From Aquanectria penicillioides (Eukaryota > Ascomycota > Sordariomycetes > Hypocreales > Nectriaceae), in the NCBI GenBank assembly GCA_003415625.1, contig PYIU01000008.1:1302001-1366000 (forward strand): a stretch of DNA of 64,000 nt, given 5' to 3'. Under the pieces are notes generated by a model, which worked only from the letters and a program-made list of their open reading frames with translations, did no database searches and was not told the origin of the DNA. The translations under genes were made by a program, and so were the position numbers. This document shows, piece by piece, positions 32,601-46,979 of this stretch. Every line of letters starts with the position of its first letter. The first letter of the stretch is position 1.

Positions 32601-35451
32601 TTAAAGGCTTATTTTAGTGGTTTAAAGCTTATCTTATAGTTAACTAGTATTATTTACTTAATTAATTTATTTAGCATTAAGAAGAGCTTTTATTTATATT
32701 TATATTTCTTTAAGGGTCTTTTTATCTATAGTTTCTTTTATTTTAGTATTGCTTATTAAAAAGAGGTTTTCTTTATTAAAGATAATATTTTAGGTTATAT
32801 ATATTTAATTAGTAATTAGATTTTAAATATAAAAGAGGTTTTAGGAATTATATTCTATAAGATAATTTATTTAAGCCTTTAGGCTTATTCTAAATATAAG
32901 TTAATTCTTTTTTAATTAAGTATTTTTAGTTATTATAAATAATTTATAATCAATTGTTTTAAGGTAAGTAATTTACGGCTTGCAATCTTTATTTAAGCTT
33001 TAAATTAATAAAAAGAAGCTTTTATATAGTATTTTCTACTTAAGTTTCTATTTTAGAGTTTAGTTTAGTAAATATATTGCTATTCTTACTATCTTTAGCT
33101 ATAGTTTAGCTAGTAGACTATTTTTAATTATAAGAACTTTTATTTTCTTTTTTATTATTCTTTTAAAATGTTCTTTTAATCTATTTTATTGCTATATTTA
33201 AGGGGCACTTTCTTTTACTACTATTTCTCTTTAATCTAGCTATATATAGATTAAATTGCTCTTTTAAAGCTTATTATTTATTTCTATTACTTAAAGTTTA
33301 ATTCTATATTTTATTTTTAATATTTAAGTAAAGTTTTATAGTATTAATAATAATTATTCTTCTTTTTAATTTTTAAAGTAATAGTTTTAGTATATTTTTA
33401 ATATATAGTCTATTATAATAGTGTATAAGGAAAGGTTTATTATATTAGATTAAAAGTTATAGAAGTCTAAAGAAACTTACTCTTTAGGAATTAAGCTTTA
33501 TATTTATAGTTTATAATGCTTTTAGTATTTTATTTTACTTAATCTATAAGCATTATATTTAACTATTATTAGGCCTTTAATCTTTATATTAATAGTATAG
33601 TTAATTAAGTATTTTAATGCTTTAAGTTCTAAATAATTTAATTAATAGTGCTATTTTATAGCTTTTACTTATTATAAATATTTTAGTATTTATAAATTAT
33701 AATAAGGTTTATTTATTATAAATAAGCTTTATTTTTAAGTAATAGGCTTATAATCTAAAATATATTAATTATAGGCAATCTTTAATCTATATAAAGCTTG
33801 CCTACTTTTATATTTTAAAATATTATCTTTATTTCTTTAATCTTATTAATAACTATATTAATAGAGTCTTTTTAATAAAATTAGATTTATTTTAATTTAT
33901 AGGCAATAAGTAATATGCCTTAAAATAAGGAAATAAGCTTTACCTTATAGGTTTTAAACTTTAATTTCTATATCTTTATATCTTAAGATTAAAAGGTTCT
34001 TTAATCTAGTAAAAATAACTTTATTAAATAAAGCTAGTTTAAGATTTTTAAATTTCTTTTTATTATTAAAAATATATAGTATTGTCCTTAAGTTAAATAT
34101 AATTAAGATTTATAATAGGTATTTACTATATAAAATAAGGAAAATAGCTATAGAATTTAAGATTAGAATTTATAATATTAATTATTAGTTTAAATCCTTA
34201 ATTAATTGTGCAGTTTGCTTTTTAAGCTTTTTGTATAGTTTCTAGACTTTAATTTAATCTTTTAACTATATTTTCTATCTTTTATTTATTTATTTCTGCC
34301 TTTTTATTTACTTAAGTATATTTTTAGGGAATGCAATCCAGCACTTTTAGGTATTAGCATTAAAGTATAATTTTCTATATAAAATATAGTAATTATCTTC
34401 CTTTAGAGTTTATTTTTATTTTTTTAATTTAAGTTATTTAGGTTATAAGCTCTTTAAATAAGAATATTCTTTAGAAAGTAAGTTTAAGCCTTAAAATATA
34501 AGTTTAAAGTTCCCATTTTATATTAAAGCTTTATATTGCTTTCCTTTAGTTTCTTTTCTTTTTTTAATTTTATATTTAAAACTTAAAGTAAAAGCAGCTA
34601 GTATATAGGTACTTTTCTTAATAGTATCTTTATATTATGCTTTAGTAATTTAAAAGAATATTTAGAAGTAACTTTTAAGGTATTATTTTAAGTCTATAAA
34701 CTATATATTTAGGTATAAGGCTTTAGTAATATTTTTTATAGTTGCAATCTTTATAAACTATTTTTAATTAATAATTTAGTTTTATTAAATAATTTTAGGG
34801 TTTAAAGTCTATTTTAGTACTTTAAAATAGCGTTTTTAAGCTTATTTTCCTTTTAGTATATTGTTAATTCTATATATAGCTTTAAGGTTATTATAGAATT
34901 TTATAATATTATTATTATTATCCTTTTTATTTATTATAGGTAAATATATTTAAATATAATAAAGGCTTATTTTCTTTATTATTTAATTAAGGATATTATA
35001 GATTCTATTTACTTTAATTTTATATTTTTTTTAATTATAGTAGAATATTATAAGCTTATATTTTAATAGTTTTTAGTCTTTAGAAAGTAGCTTTATTATT
35101 ATAGTTGCCCTTTATATTAATTAAATAAACTTTAATTTTAAGCTTTTAGCCTTAGCTTTCTCTTTTATAAAGTATTTTATAGCGGTTAGCATTATAGGCT
35201 TAAAAATTTAAGTAGTCTTAAACTAAAAAGAGTCCTTAAGGATTTTAAGCTTCTTAACTTATTCTATAGTGATTTTCACTTTATAGCTTTATTTAAAGGT
35301 TTTTTAGTTATTTAGGTTATTAAGGATATAGATCTTAAAGGTTATTTTATATATTTAGTTTAAAATTGGGATATAAGGTTTGTTTTTTGCTTTTAAAGCT
35401 CAATTAAATAGTTATAGCTATATTAATAAATATAGCTTTAAGACTCTTAAT

Positions 35452-35675
35452 TGTTAAACTAAACTAATTGTATAATTGTATGTATTTTTGTTTTCTTTTT
35501 GTCCCTTTTAGCCTTGCTTTATTGCTTAAGCTCTAAAAAAGGGGTTAGGTTATGCTAAACTTAATAGAGCTATATTGTATTTATATAACCTTTATTTAAT
35601 TATTTTAAGCTTTATTTCTATAATCTAAAGTGTATTTTAGTGTTTTCTTATATATAGAATACCTTAGGTTTAACA
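35452..35675 (-). repeat. Right LTR of the 6.8 kb element (224 bp)
   Basis: Begins TGTTAAAC and ends GTTTAACA, near-perfect inverted ends. Same length as the left LTR; differences seen are transitions. Confidence 0.9.
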
Positions 35676-36629
35676 ACCTTTTAAAAACCTTTAAGTACTA
35701 AAATTTAAATCAATTAAATCTACCTAAAAACAAGCTCTAGCAAATAAATATAACTTTAATTTAGTCTATAAAGTATAGAGTTATCCTTTAATAGCTTATA
35801 AAGTATGCCTAATTTAATAGAAAAGTAAATTCTATTAGCTAAAAGGCTTCTATAGTATAGGCTTAAGCTATTTATAATGCTATATTAAAAAATATTATTA
35901 TTAATATTTGCTAATAGAAAGGGAAATACTTAAATACCTTAAGAATAATAAGGTATAAGAAGATAATTAAGCTAATTAAAAACTTTTTTAATACTAAAAA
36001 AGGAATTTAAATCTTTTAAATAGAAAGGAAGGATAATAACTTTAGATATTTTAGGAAAACTAAAAAACCTTTTGCTTATTAAAATTAGCTTTAGTATTAA
36101 AAGCTTAAATTCCCTAACTTTATTTAAAGCTTAAAAGGGAAGTTAAGTCTTTTTACTAAAGAAATAAAAAAGCTATAAATTAATATAGCCTAAAATATTA
36201 TAAATAAGTTATAGAAGTTAAAAAGAGTTATATACTAAAAGATTAATTAACTAAAAATAAAATTATTATTATTAATTAAAAATAACCTTAATTAAGTAAA
36301 AGAATTTAATTATATATATCTCTATTATAACTTCTATATTAATGCAAGTTATAATAGAGATCTAAAGTGCTTTTATTATATAGAAGTAAGGCATTTTCTA
36401 AACTATTATTTACTTTTTATAAAAGATAGAAGGAGGGGATTTATAGACTATAATAGCAATACTAGCTTTATTTAAATAGGGCAATAGAAACTCTTATTGC
36501 CCTTAAAACTAATATATAAGCTTGCTATTAAAAAAGAAGTAAGAAAAATAGTTATTTTATAGATCCTAAAATTCCTTACCTTTAAGATTTATAGCTAAGC
36601 TAAGATTATAATAGTAAATAAGCTAAATG

Positions 36630-36853
36630 TGTTAAACCTAAGGTATTTTATATATAGAGAAACACTAGAATGCATTTTGGATTATAGAAATAAAGCTTAA
36701 AATAATTGGATAAAGGTTATATAAATATAATATAGCTCTATTAGGTCTAGCGCAACTCAACCCCTTTTTTAAAGCCTAAGCAATAAAGTAAGGCTAGAAG
36801 GGACAAAAAGAAAACAAAAATACATACAATTACACAACTAGTTCAGTTTAATA
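36630..36853 (+). mobile_element. Solo LTR (224 bp), inverted relative to the 6.8 kb element
   Basis: Exactly 224 bp, starting TGTTAAACCTAAGG and ending GTTTAATA, flanked by AAATG (36625-36629 and 36854-36858). It is the reverse complement of the LTR flanking the 6.8 kb element, so it is a second, opposite-facing insertion reduced to one LTR by recombination. Host copy B lacks it. Confidence 0.9.
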
Positions 36854-39057
36854 AAATGCATAAAAATGGCAGATTGCTAAAAAAGAGAAGCATTTAATTA
36901 AAGACTTCCTTAAGTATATTAATTAACTAAAGTATAGCTCCTTAATGCTTAGTAGGAATTCCCTTAAGAAGACTTAAGAACCTAAAGTTAATTGTATCCT
37001 TATTAATAATTAAGCTATAGAATCGATTAATAACCCTTTTATTACTAATATTATATTAAAAACTAATACTATAAAATATATAAAAGTAAAATTAAAAAAG
37101 GAATTAGCTAATTAAAAAAAAGAAAAGGGAATTTAATCTTTTATTTAAGTTATAAATAAAGAATTTATTAAAGATAGAAAGATTGCTAATATTATCTTTA
37201 AAGAAAAGGATTAAAATACTTTTAATTAAATACTTAAGGTTATTTAAATAAAAAGATAAATTTATAAAAAGGTAATAAAATTAAAAGTTTAAATAATTAT
37301 TAAGGATTTAATTACTTTTAACTCTCTTTTAAATAATAATATCTTAAAGATAGTTTTTAATTATATAAAAGGAATAAAAAAAGTTAAATAAATAAAATCT
37401 AAACCTTTACTTAAAAAGAGATAGATTTAATAAGCTATTAATTTAATTATAATTAATAATTTAAAAGCAATATTTTTAAAGGAGTACTTTAACTATATTA
37501 TTAAGCAGTATAGTATTAATAGTATATTAATTAAGAAAGAATTTAAACTTTATTATATACTATTGCCTAAAGAATACTTTATTAAGAATTAAAGAAGTAT
37601 TAATAAAGTTAATATTAGCTATATAATAACTAAAAAGGGAAAAGTTATATTTAATTAAATGCATTTAATAATTTATATAAATATTTTAAATTAATAGCAT
37701 TAAAGAACTTTAGCTTAATACTAAAAATTACTAAAAATTTAAATAAAATTAAATAACCCTAATAAAATAATTTAAAAAGCTTTAATGGATTTTAAGTTAA
37801 AAGGAAATATTATCTTTAATAAAATAGTATAAAAATATAAGCTAAAAGTAAAGTCTATAAAAGCTTTTATTATATTTTACTTTAATAATTAAATCTAAAT
37901 ATATAAAGAAGTAAATATTAAGCTATTTCTTAAAAATATTTAAATAGTATAAAGATTTTATATTGCTTTAAAAGAATATATTTTTATTTCTTTTATTTTA
38001 AAAATGCCCTTTATTAGGGCTACTAAAGTTATATTTAATTATATATCTTTAAAAGAAGAAATACTTTTATAATATTAATTTAACTTAATTAAGATTATTA
38101 TGCCTATTGCTAAAAATATTAAATAAAATGCCTTAAGAAATATAGAGATTACTTAAGGCAATTAAAAATAAATTCCTAAAATTCTTTTAAATTAATAGAA
38201 TTATAAAGTCTAAAAGAAAATAATAATAAGTATTTAATTAAATAGTTAAATAAGGCATTAATAAAAGCAATAATTTAATTAATAGTTAGAAATTAATTAA
38301 AGATTAATTATATAAAAGTAATAAAGGTAAAAAAAAGCTATAGTTAGCTATATATTAAAAAGAGAAAGTAGCATTTATTAATATAATATATAAATAAAAA
38401 GCTAATAAAATATATTTTAAAAATAATATTTTATTAAATAGATCTATTCCTAAAGAGGATCTATATTAAAAGGAAAAAAGGTAAGAGAAAGTAAAGGGAG
38501 ACCTTAAAGAGAAGTTTAAGTACTTAAAGCTCTTAATACTTAAGTTCTTTAAAATAGCTAAAGGATTAAGGCTATATAAAAAAAGACTTTAGAAAGTAAT
38601 TAATTAAATAAAAGGGATCTTTATTAATAAAGAAAGAAGTATTCTTTTAGAAATTCTTTATAATAAAGAAGTAGTATTTATTTAAGATTTTAAAGAGTAT
38701 AAAAGACTAAACCTTAAAGTAGCCTTTTTATAAATTATTAAAATAATTAAATATAAAGTTTAGTAAATAAAAAACATTTTAATCCCTAAAGGATTAAAAA
38801 AGAAGGTTATTAAATTACTAAAAACTTAAATAAAAAAAGAAATCCTTTAAGAGTTTTATACTGCCTATTAAAACCTATATATATTAATAATAAAAAAGGA
38901 TAATAGACTTTACTTAATTAATTTAGCTAAAAGATATAATATATATATAATATAGAATAGATTAATTCTTTTAGAAGCTAATAAATTCTTAATTAAATTT
39001 AAAATATATAAAATCTTAACTCTTTTAAACTTTTTTTTAAAATATAATTAAATTTCC

Positions 39058-39250
39058 TATAAAGAGATAGAGGACTTACCTTAATAGATAGTAGGGCTCT
39101 TAAGCATAGCTATATAGGTATATTGCTATACCTTAAATAAAAGATATATTGCTAAGCAGTAGACTAACGCTTAGTAAATTAAAGCTTATATATAATATAT
39201 AAATTACCTAAAGATCTATCTTATATTACCTTAATTAACTAACCCTTACA
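39058..39250 (+). repeat. 5' LTR of the 7.9 kb element (193 bp)
   Basis: Starts TATAAAGAG (TG changed to TA) and ends AACCCTTACA. Confidence 0.92.
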
Positions 39251-42200
39251 ATTCTTTAACTTCTATATTCTATAGGGTAATTAATATAGTATAAAATAAA
39301 GGGAACTATATAATTAATTAATAAATAACTTAAGGGATTGCTAATGCATTAGCAATAGGATCTTAATAAGCTAATTACTTTTTAATTTTAAGAGGAAGGG
39401 GGATATTAATAGCCTTTAAAACTAATTAATTAGGATTCTATTAATAGGCTAATAGCTAAAAAAGCTTTAAGGAGTTTAAGATAAAATGCATTAATAGACT
39501 TCTATATATATTAATTAGGCTATAACTTAAGATTAATATTTTAAGGTAGATAAATCTATTAAGGAATATTTAATAAATATAATATACTTTTATAATAAAG
39601 TATAGAAAAGCTATAAAGTAAGGCCTTATAATAAATTATTTAAATATTTATTAAATAATAGTTAATAATAGTAAAGTAATAATTAGTATAAATATAGATC
39701 TTAAAATAATTAATTAATTGCTTTATAATAAACTTAAGAAGGGATTATAAAAAACCTTTATTTTATAATTATAGAACTTTTATAAAGAATGCAATAAATA
39801 TAAAGATTAATAATTAAATAAAAGCTATTAAATTAATAAATAATCTTTAATTAAATTATATTAATATATAGAAGATATAATAGGCAATAATTAAATTTAA
39901 CTTTAATTTATAAACTTAATAAAGAAACTATAAAGGGAGCCTAAAAAGCCCTTTATAGTAAGACTTTATTAACTTTATGCAAAAGAAATATATAGACTTA
40001 AACCTTTAAGAAAAAGAATTATAAAATAAGCTATTAGAACTTTAATAGTCTATTAAGCAATCCTTAATAGATTACTTTTATACTTAAAGCGCAATATATT
40101 TATCTTTAGGGACTTTAAACTATAAAGAAAAAAGTAAGGATAGGGCCTATTAATATTACTATAGCTTATAGAAATCCTTAAAGAAGGAGATAAACTATAA
40201 GTAAGTAAACCTTTTAAAATTAAGGGATATAGCCTATAAGGCAGAAAGGCTATAGGCCTATATTAAGAAGGAAAATAAGTAAGCTTTAAGTAAGAATTAT
40301 AAGAGAAGCTATTCTTTTAATAGCTTAAATGGACCTTAAAAAGCGATCTATTTAAAGAGCTATTTAAGGCCTTTATCTAAAGGGGGCATAAGTTTCTATG
40401 GCCTAAAGGGTCTATATACTTTAGGCAAGTTGCAAGAACAATAACCATACGGCAATAAGCCAAAAGGCAGTGAGTTAAATTAACTGTATTGCTATAACTG
40501 CAATAGGCTAGACCACCTAACTATAGACTGCAGGCTATTTAAAAAGGGCTTTAGGGATTAAGGCTATAAGCTAAAGCTAGCCTAACTATAAAAATATATA
40601 TAAATTTAATTTATTAATACTATACTTAAGGAACCTTAGGACTTTTTAAAAAATAAGGAGATATAAGGATTATAGCTAAAGTTTTTATATTAAAACTAAA
40701 GATAATCTTAATTAAGAATATTATTATAGGTAAGGCAATTGCCCTTTAAGGGCATATTAAAGTTAAGGTTTATATAGATATAAATACTTATATATAAGTT
40801 AATTTTATTAGTATAAGATTAATTAAGGAGCTAGATCTATATTTAGCTAAAGATTAAAAGGCATTTAGCTTATAAGATTTCTAAAGTAAAGTAACTCCTT
40901 TTAGTAGTATATATATATTAATATTCTTTTTAATTTATTTAAAGGGTTTTTCTTAAAAAATTAAATAAATATTTATTAAAATGCTATACCCTAAAGGGAC
41001 TAATAACTTACTTCTCTTTAATGCCTTTATAGAAAAGAAAGAAATAATAATTAATACTTAAACTATAATTTAAAACTATAAGCCTATATTTTTAATTAAT
41101 TTAAAAGCATTTATAAAAGAACTTTTATAGAATAGAGAGCAAGCTTAAGTTATATATATATATAGTATACTATTATTAAATAAGCAATTAATAGCTAAAT
41201 TAGGCAAAAAGCTAAAGCTAGCTTTAGGAGTATTGCCTTTAAAGCTAGAGTTTAAATAAAAGATATTTAATAAAGAAGCTACTAAAAGGCTGCTACTTTT
41301 AAAAGGGGTAAAGTATAGTATTAACCTTTAGAAGGGCAAAAAGCCACTATATAGTTTAATATACCTAACTAATAGCTAATAGGCAAAAGCCCTAAAAGAG
41401 TATATTACTAAAAATATAATAAATAAATAAATTAATACCTTTATAAATAAGGTAAAAGCCTTTATATTATTTATACTAAAAAAGAATAGAATACTATAAT
41501 TATATATAGATTATTAAGGTCTTAATGCTATAACTATTAAAAATTGCTATTTATTGCTATTAATAGAGGATTTATTAAACTGCCTAACTAATATAAAATA
41601 AATCTTAAAGATTAATATTTAAAATATCTATTATTAGATTTATATTAAGCTTAATAATTACTAAAAGACTGCATTTTAAATAAAATATAAATACTTTAAA
41701 TATATAGTAATGCTATTTAATTTAATTAATGTATTAGCTACTTTTTAAATGTATATTTATTAAATACTTATTAAGTTACTAAATATATATTATATAGTAT
41801 ACTTAAATAATATTATTATATACTTTAAAATATAGAAATAATATATTAAGAATATATTAAAGGTTCTATAAAGACTCTATAAAGTATAATTATATATTAA
41901 GCTATTTAAATATATATTTTACTAATAAAAGGTAGAGTTCTTAGGGTATATAATAATTTAAAAAGGCCTAAAAATAGAGTTAAGTAAAGTGCAAGCAATT
42001 GCTAAATAGAAGCTACCTTAAATATATTAAAAGGTTTAAGTGTTTTTAGGCTTTTGCAATTTCTATAGGAAATTTATCTTAAGATATTTAGGTATAATTA
42101 GCCTATTAATAGTAATACTAAAAGATAGTAAAAAAGGCTATAAAATAAAAGAGTTTATTTAGAGCCTAAAAGCTAAAAAGGCATTTTAAGAACTAAAGGA

Positions 42201-44520
42201 GGCTTTTTATTCTATAACTATTCTATAATATTAAAACCCTACTTTATATACTAAAGTAAAGATAAATGCATCCCTTAAAGCAATAGCTAGTATTCTATTT
42301 TAATTAATAGAGAATTAATAGAGATTAATTATATATTAATTAAAAAAGCTTTTAGATATAGAATAATATTAAGCAATAGGCTAATAGAAGCTTTTAGCTA
42401 TTATAAAAAGCCTAAAGTACTAAAGCTATTATTTATTAAAACTATTAAAAAAGTTCTTAATACTAATAGATTATAAAGCCCTAAAAGATATAGTTTTTAT
42501 ATTAATATAGAACCTTTAAAAAAGGCTTGCCTATTAGGTTTATTAACTAATACCCTTTAACTTTAATATATAGTATTAGCTAAAGAAGTTAAATCTAGCT
42601 AATAGACTATTTAAACATTTTAATTATATATAAGGAGAAATCTTCTATTAAAATATAATCCCTATACTATTAGTAAAGCTTTAGTTAATAGATAAGCTAC
42701 TACTAAATATATATAGAATAATTGCAAGTTTAAAGGGTAAAACCCTAATTGCTAGGGCATATATATAAGCTATAAAAACTAGCCTTAAAAGAGTAAAGCC
42801 TATAATAGTTAAAGGAAGAGAGGTGCTTTTACCTTTAAGGCTAGGTTTAATTATTAGATTAAATAATTATTATTAAAGCTTAACTATTTCTATTATTACT
42901 ATATATACCTAAAAGGGGAATAGTGCTATTATATAGCAATTAAAGTATATTTAGTAAATAGCAGTAAAAAAGACTAACTAAAAGGAACTGCTTAAAGCTA
43001 AAGTTATTATATTAAAATAGTATATTTTATATTTAATTATAATTAAGCTTATAAAGGGTAAAATAGCATTTTTATTATAACTATTTTATAAGCTAAAAGA
43101 CTTTATTTATAGACTATAGGCTAATAATGAATTTTATTAATAGTAAATAATAAAGGTTTGCTTAATAGCTAAAAAGAAAAAAAACTACTACTATAATAAA
43201 TAAAGTACTCTTTTCTATAAAGGAAGATTAATGATTTTTAATTAAGGAATATTATAAATAAAGATCCTATAAAGGCATTATAATAACCTTAAAATAGAGC
43301 ATATAGAAGCTACTAAAACCTTAGATTTTATTAGCTAAAAATTCTATTAAAAGAATATTGCAAAAAATATAAAAGACTATATATTGCAATATTAGCAATA
43401 CTAAAGTATATATATATTAAGGTATAGGCCCTATAGGCAACTTTAATTACTATTATTATTAGTATACTTATTTTAAAAAATAAGTATAGACTTTATTATA
43501 GGGCTATTTAATAGTGCCTACTTTAATAGTAAGGAATATAATGCAATTTTAGTGATTATATACTATATAATAAAGTATACTATATTTATCTTTATTAAAA
43601 AGTCACTTATAGTAATGCAATTAGCAAAATTACTCTATAAGCAAATAGAATGCTAATTTAGTACTTTAAAAGGTATTATAAGTAATAGGGATAAGCTCTT
43701 TATTAGTTAGTTTTAAAAAGACCTAATAAAAGAGTAAGTAACTATTTATTAACTATTTATAGCGCACTATCCTTAAATAAATAGCTAAATAGAGTGCATT
43801 AATTAAGTCCTAAAGAAGTACCTATAAGTATATACTAAGGGCTTACCCTAAAGATAGGCAGTATAACTCCTAAAGGTAGAATTTATATATAATAATAGCT
43901 AATATAGTACTATTAGTATATTATTAATATAAGCTCTTTATAGTTATTACTTAAGGGTTATAGAATATATTTTATAATAAATAAAAACTTAAGTTTAAGG
44001 CATTGCAAAATGCATTATAATTATTTAATAAGTATATAATAAAGTATAGAAATGCTAGTAATAGGCAGTAAAGTCTTAAGCTAAATACTATAATAAGAAC
44101 TATATGCCTAAAGAGTATAAAAAAGGAGATATAGTAAGGCTATTTATTAAGAATTTTTGCTTTAAGAATAAAAAGCTAGCTTTAAGATTTATTAAGGTTA
44201 TAATAGCTAGTAGAGTTAATAAATAGATATATTAGATATATTTACTAAAATAATATTAAAGAATATATAATATATTTTTAGTAGTGCTTTTAGAATTATA
44301 ATTAAAGGTATATTAAGCTAATAATAAATAATTAATTAGCCTCTATAAGCTAAAAGATAAGAAAGATAAATAGAAAATTAAGGAAATAGTATTCTATAAA
44401 GAGATAGAAAGAGATAAATTCTATTAGATTAAGTAATTAAAATAGCTAGTAGAATATAATATCTAAAAGCCTTTAAGTTACTTAATAAATATATAAAATA
44501 AAATGCATAAATACTATAAA
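39251..44520 (+). pseudogene. Decayed gag-pol of the 7.9 kb gypsy element
   Basis: The frame can be followed by eye through gag, protease, RT, RNase H, integrase and a chromodomain-like tail. It is interrupted by dozens of TAA/TAG codons, mostly at former Gln and Trp positions, and the catalytic Asp pair of RT is now Asn-Asn. Part of gag around 40,380-40,560 kept more G+C and an intact zinc knuckle. No product can be made. Confidence 0.88.
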
Positions 44521-44529
44521 TAAATAAAG

Positions 44530-46786
44530 TAAATCTATTAAAAATAGAATAATAAACTATAATACTAAATAATTAATTAATAGTTAATAAGTATATATTA
44601 AACTAATTAACTAAAAGATTAACTATTAATTAATTTATTAAAAAACTATATTTAATGCTATTATAGATTACTATATAATAAAAAGAGCAAAATAATATAA
44701 TAATAAAAAAGGTACTATTAAGGATTGCTATACTTAAATTAATTACTAAATAAAAAACTAAAATATATTAGTAAAAATCAATAGATAATTAAATAGACTT
44801 TTTTAGTACTTAATAAGCACTATAATAAGTTATAATAGCAGGAGTAGCCCTTGCCTTTTTTAGTATAGAAGCTGCCTTAGCCTTTTTTAATGCAAAAGCA
44901 ACTTTAAGTTTCTTTACTATAAAGCTAAAAGAGAAAGCAAAAGGCTTTAAGACTGCTAAAAAAGATAGGGATATAGTAATAATAGGACTAAAAGAGCAAT
45001 AAGCGCTTACTAAATGCTTGCCTTTACCCTTATAAATAGAAATAATAATAAGGATATCTTTATTATTATTATTGCTATTATTAATAGTAGAATTAAATGC
45101 ACTTTTAGAAGATTAAGCTAAAATTAAAAAGGGTATAATAGATTATTAAGCATATAATAGGCTAGCAATACTATTAATAATAGGTATTAATAGTATAATA
45201 GTAAGGGCTGCCTGCCTTTTAAAAGGAGGTTAAGAAGGGGGCAATAAAGCTTTATATAAATCCTTATTAAATAAAAAGGGAATGCTTAAATAGGCCAATA
45301 CTATAGCATTAATTTCTAAAGTTAAAGTAAGGCACTAAATATTTATAGAAGGGCAAGCAATTAATAGGGCTATAGGCTTTTTAGGCCTAATAATAGACTT
45401 ACCCTAAAACTTAATAGATTTAGCAAAAGGTATAGTAAAGGCAGTATACTTATTAATAGTATAAATAAAGGTACTGCCTATATTATTAGCTATAGATAAC
45501 TTACTATTAGAAATATTGCCTTTATTATTAAGGCTAAAACCCTTAATATTATTAAATAAGGAGCTATTAATTGCTTTATAATAAATAGAGAGGCAGCTAA
45601 TATACTTTATAGTAACCTAAAGAGCAAAATTCTTATAATAGAGCTATAAGGCTTTTAATATATAAGGGGCTATTGCAATTAATTACTTAAATAGACTATA
45701 TTTTTTAGCAATATCTATAGAAGTCTTATATATATACTAAAGGGCATTAAATAAGTAATTTAAATTATAAAGCAAATTATTATTATAGGTATAAAGAGGA
45801 ATAATTAAAGTAAAATAACTATAAAGGTACTTAAAACTATTAAAAATAAATTAATATTAATATAAATTAGCAATAAATAATTAATAAATAATTAATAAAA
45901 AAATACTTACTTAAGACTAAAAATCTAAAATAAAAAGGTTATAAAGTAAAGCTACTTCCTTAAGTTAGTGCTAAATAGATTATATAGTAAAGATAGTATA
46001 GCAATAGGGGCCTTTCTTAATAGTATTATAAATATAATATTAGGTATTAATAGTAAATTTAATAATATATATAAAGCGCTAATGCTTAATGCATAAAAAA
46101 GGGTTATTATTAGAATTAGGCTTATTAATAAAATAGGCTTTAATAAAGCAATTTTAATACTAAACTATAATTAGCTAAAACTTATTAAGGATTTAAATAA
46201 AATAAATAAAAAATAAATAAAAAATACTAAATAATATATTATACTATAAGATTAATTAGCATTTTAGTAAACTATATATTAGGCAGTCTATAAACTAATA
46301 TAGTAAATAAAGGAAAAATTATTATATTTCTATAAAAGGCAATAAAAGTAAGGACTTTTATTTATAAATTAATTAATAAAGGGGTTACTATAATACTATT
46401 TTTAATAGGCTAATACTAAAGGGGCCTAAAAAAGAAAAGATATTATAAAAGGTTTAATAAAGGCATAATAAATAAGTTAAATTATTATATAAAATATAAA
46501 GAGAAAAAGAAAAAGTTAAAGTTTATATAATAAGCTATTAATTAAGTATTATAAAGCAGTTTATACTGCAATAGATTACTATTAACTAAAATAGATTATT
46601 ATAATATAAAATAATAATAATAATAATATTATATAAATACAACCTAAAATAATTACTATAAAACCAATAAACAATTATAGAATATTTAGGCATATATATA
46701 AATAAATTATAGGGCAATTATAATGTATATATAAATAGTAATAATCTTAAGCCTAAAGGACTAGGCTTAAGAGAAAGGGGGATAAT
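44530..46786. other. Unexplained 2.2 kb between chromodomain and 3' LTR
   Basis: Chromovirus pol normally ends close to the 3' LTR, yet 2.2 kb follow here. On the plus strand the interval from about 44,830 to 45,670 has noticeably fewer stops than surrounding RIP-mutated frames and reads as an Ala/Lys/Leu-rich sequence with runs of Leu or Ile. The opposite strand is also a possible coding strand. No family recognised. It may be an extra open frame carried by the element or long untranslated sequence. Confidence 0.5.
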
Positions 46787-46979
46787 TGTAAAGAGATAGA
46801 GGACTTACCTTAATAGGTAATAGGGCTCTTAAGCATAGCTATATAAATACACTGCCATACTTTAGATAAAAGATATATTGCCAAGCAGTAAACTAACACT
46901 TAGCAAGTTAAAGCTTATATATAATATATAAGTTACCTAAAGACCTATTTTATATTACTTTAATCAACCAACCCTTACA
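46787..46979 (+). repeat. 3' LTR of the 7.9 kb element (193 bp)
   Basis: Starts TGTAAAGAG and ends ACCCTTACA. Same length as the 5' copy. Confidence 0.92.

Larger units (their letters stand above)
28907..35675 (-). mobile_element. 6.8 kb LTR retrotransposon in minus orientation, RIP-mutated, probably Ty1/copia
   Basis: Flanked by target-site duplication ACCTT (28902-28906 and 35676-35680). The two LTRs are 224 bp each. Host copy B reads straight through this point. Minus orientation is supported three ways: a polypurine tract (AAAGGGGTA on the minus strand) adjoins the left LTR; the plus strand is T-rich here while flanking plus-oriented elements are A-rich; and the reverse transcriptase active site reads YIDN (from YxDD), followed by an Ile-rich segment, on the minus strand at 31607-31618. 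That YxDD context resembles copia. Stops are frequent and no open frame survives. Confidence 0.88.
39058..46979 (+). mobile_element. 7.9 kb Ty3/gypsy chromovirus-like retrotransposon, RIP-mutated
   Basis: Target-site duplication TTTCC (39053-39057 and 46980-46984), LTRs of 193 bp, and the 3' LTR preceded by the tract GAGAAAGGGGG. Protein landmarks in order on the plus strand: an intact gag zinc knuckle CYNC...H...C (40490-40531); an RT active site YLNN from YLDD (41800-41811) inside a typical gypsy RT; the connection segment FLGFCNFYRKF near 42045; RNase H with Asn-Ala-Ser from Asp-Ala-Ser (about 42265); an integrase zinc finger near 43300-43400 and core from about 43490; and a chromodomain-like segment near 44360-44520. 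A further 2.2 kb lies before the 3' LTR. Gln and Trp codons are widely replaced by stops. Confidence 0.92.
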
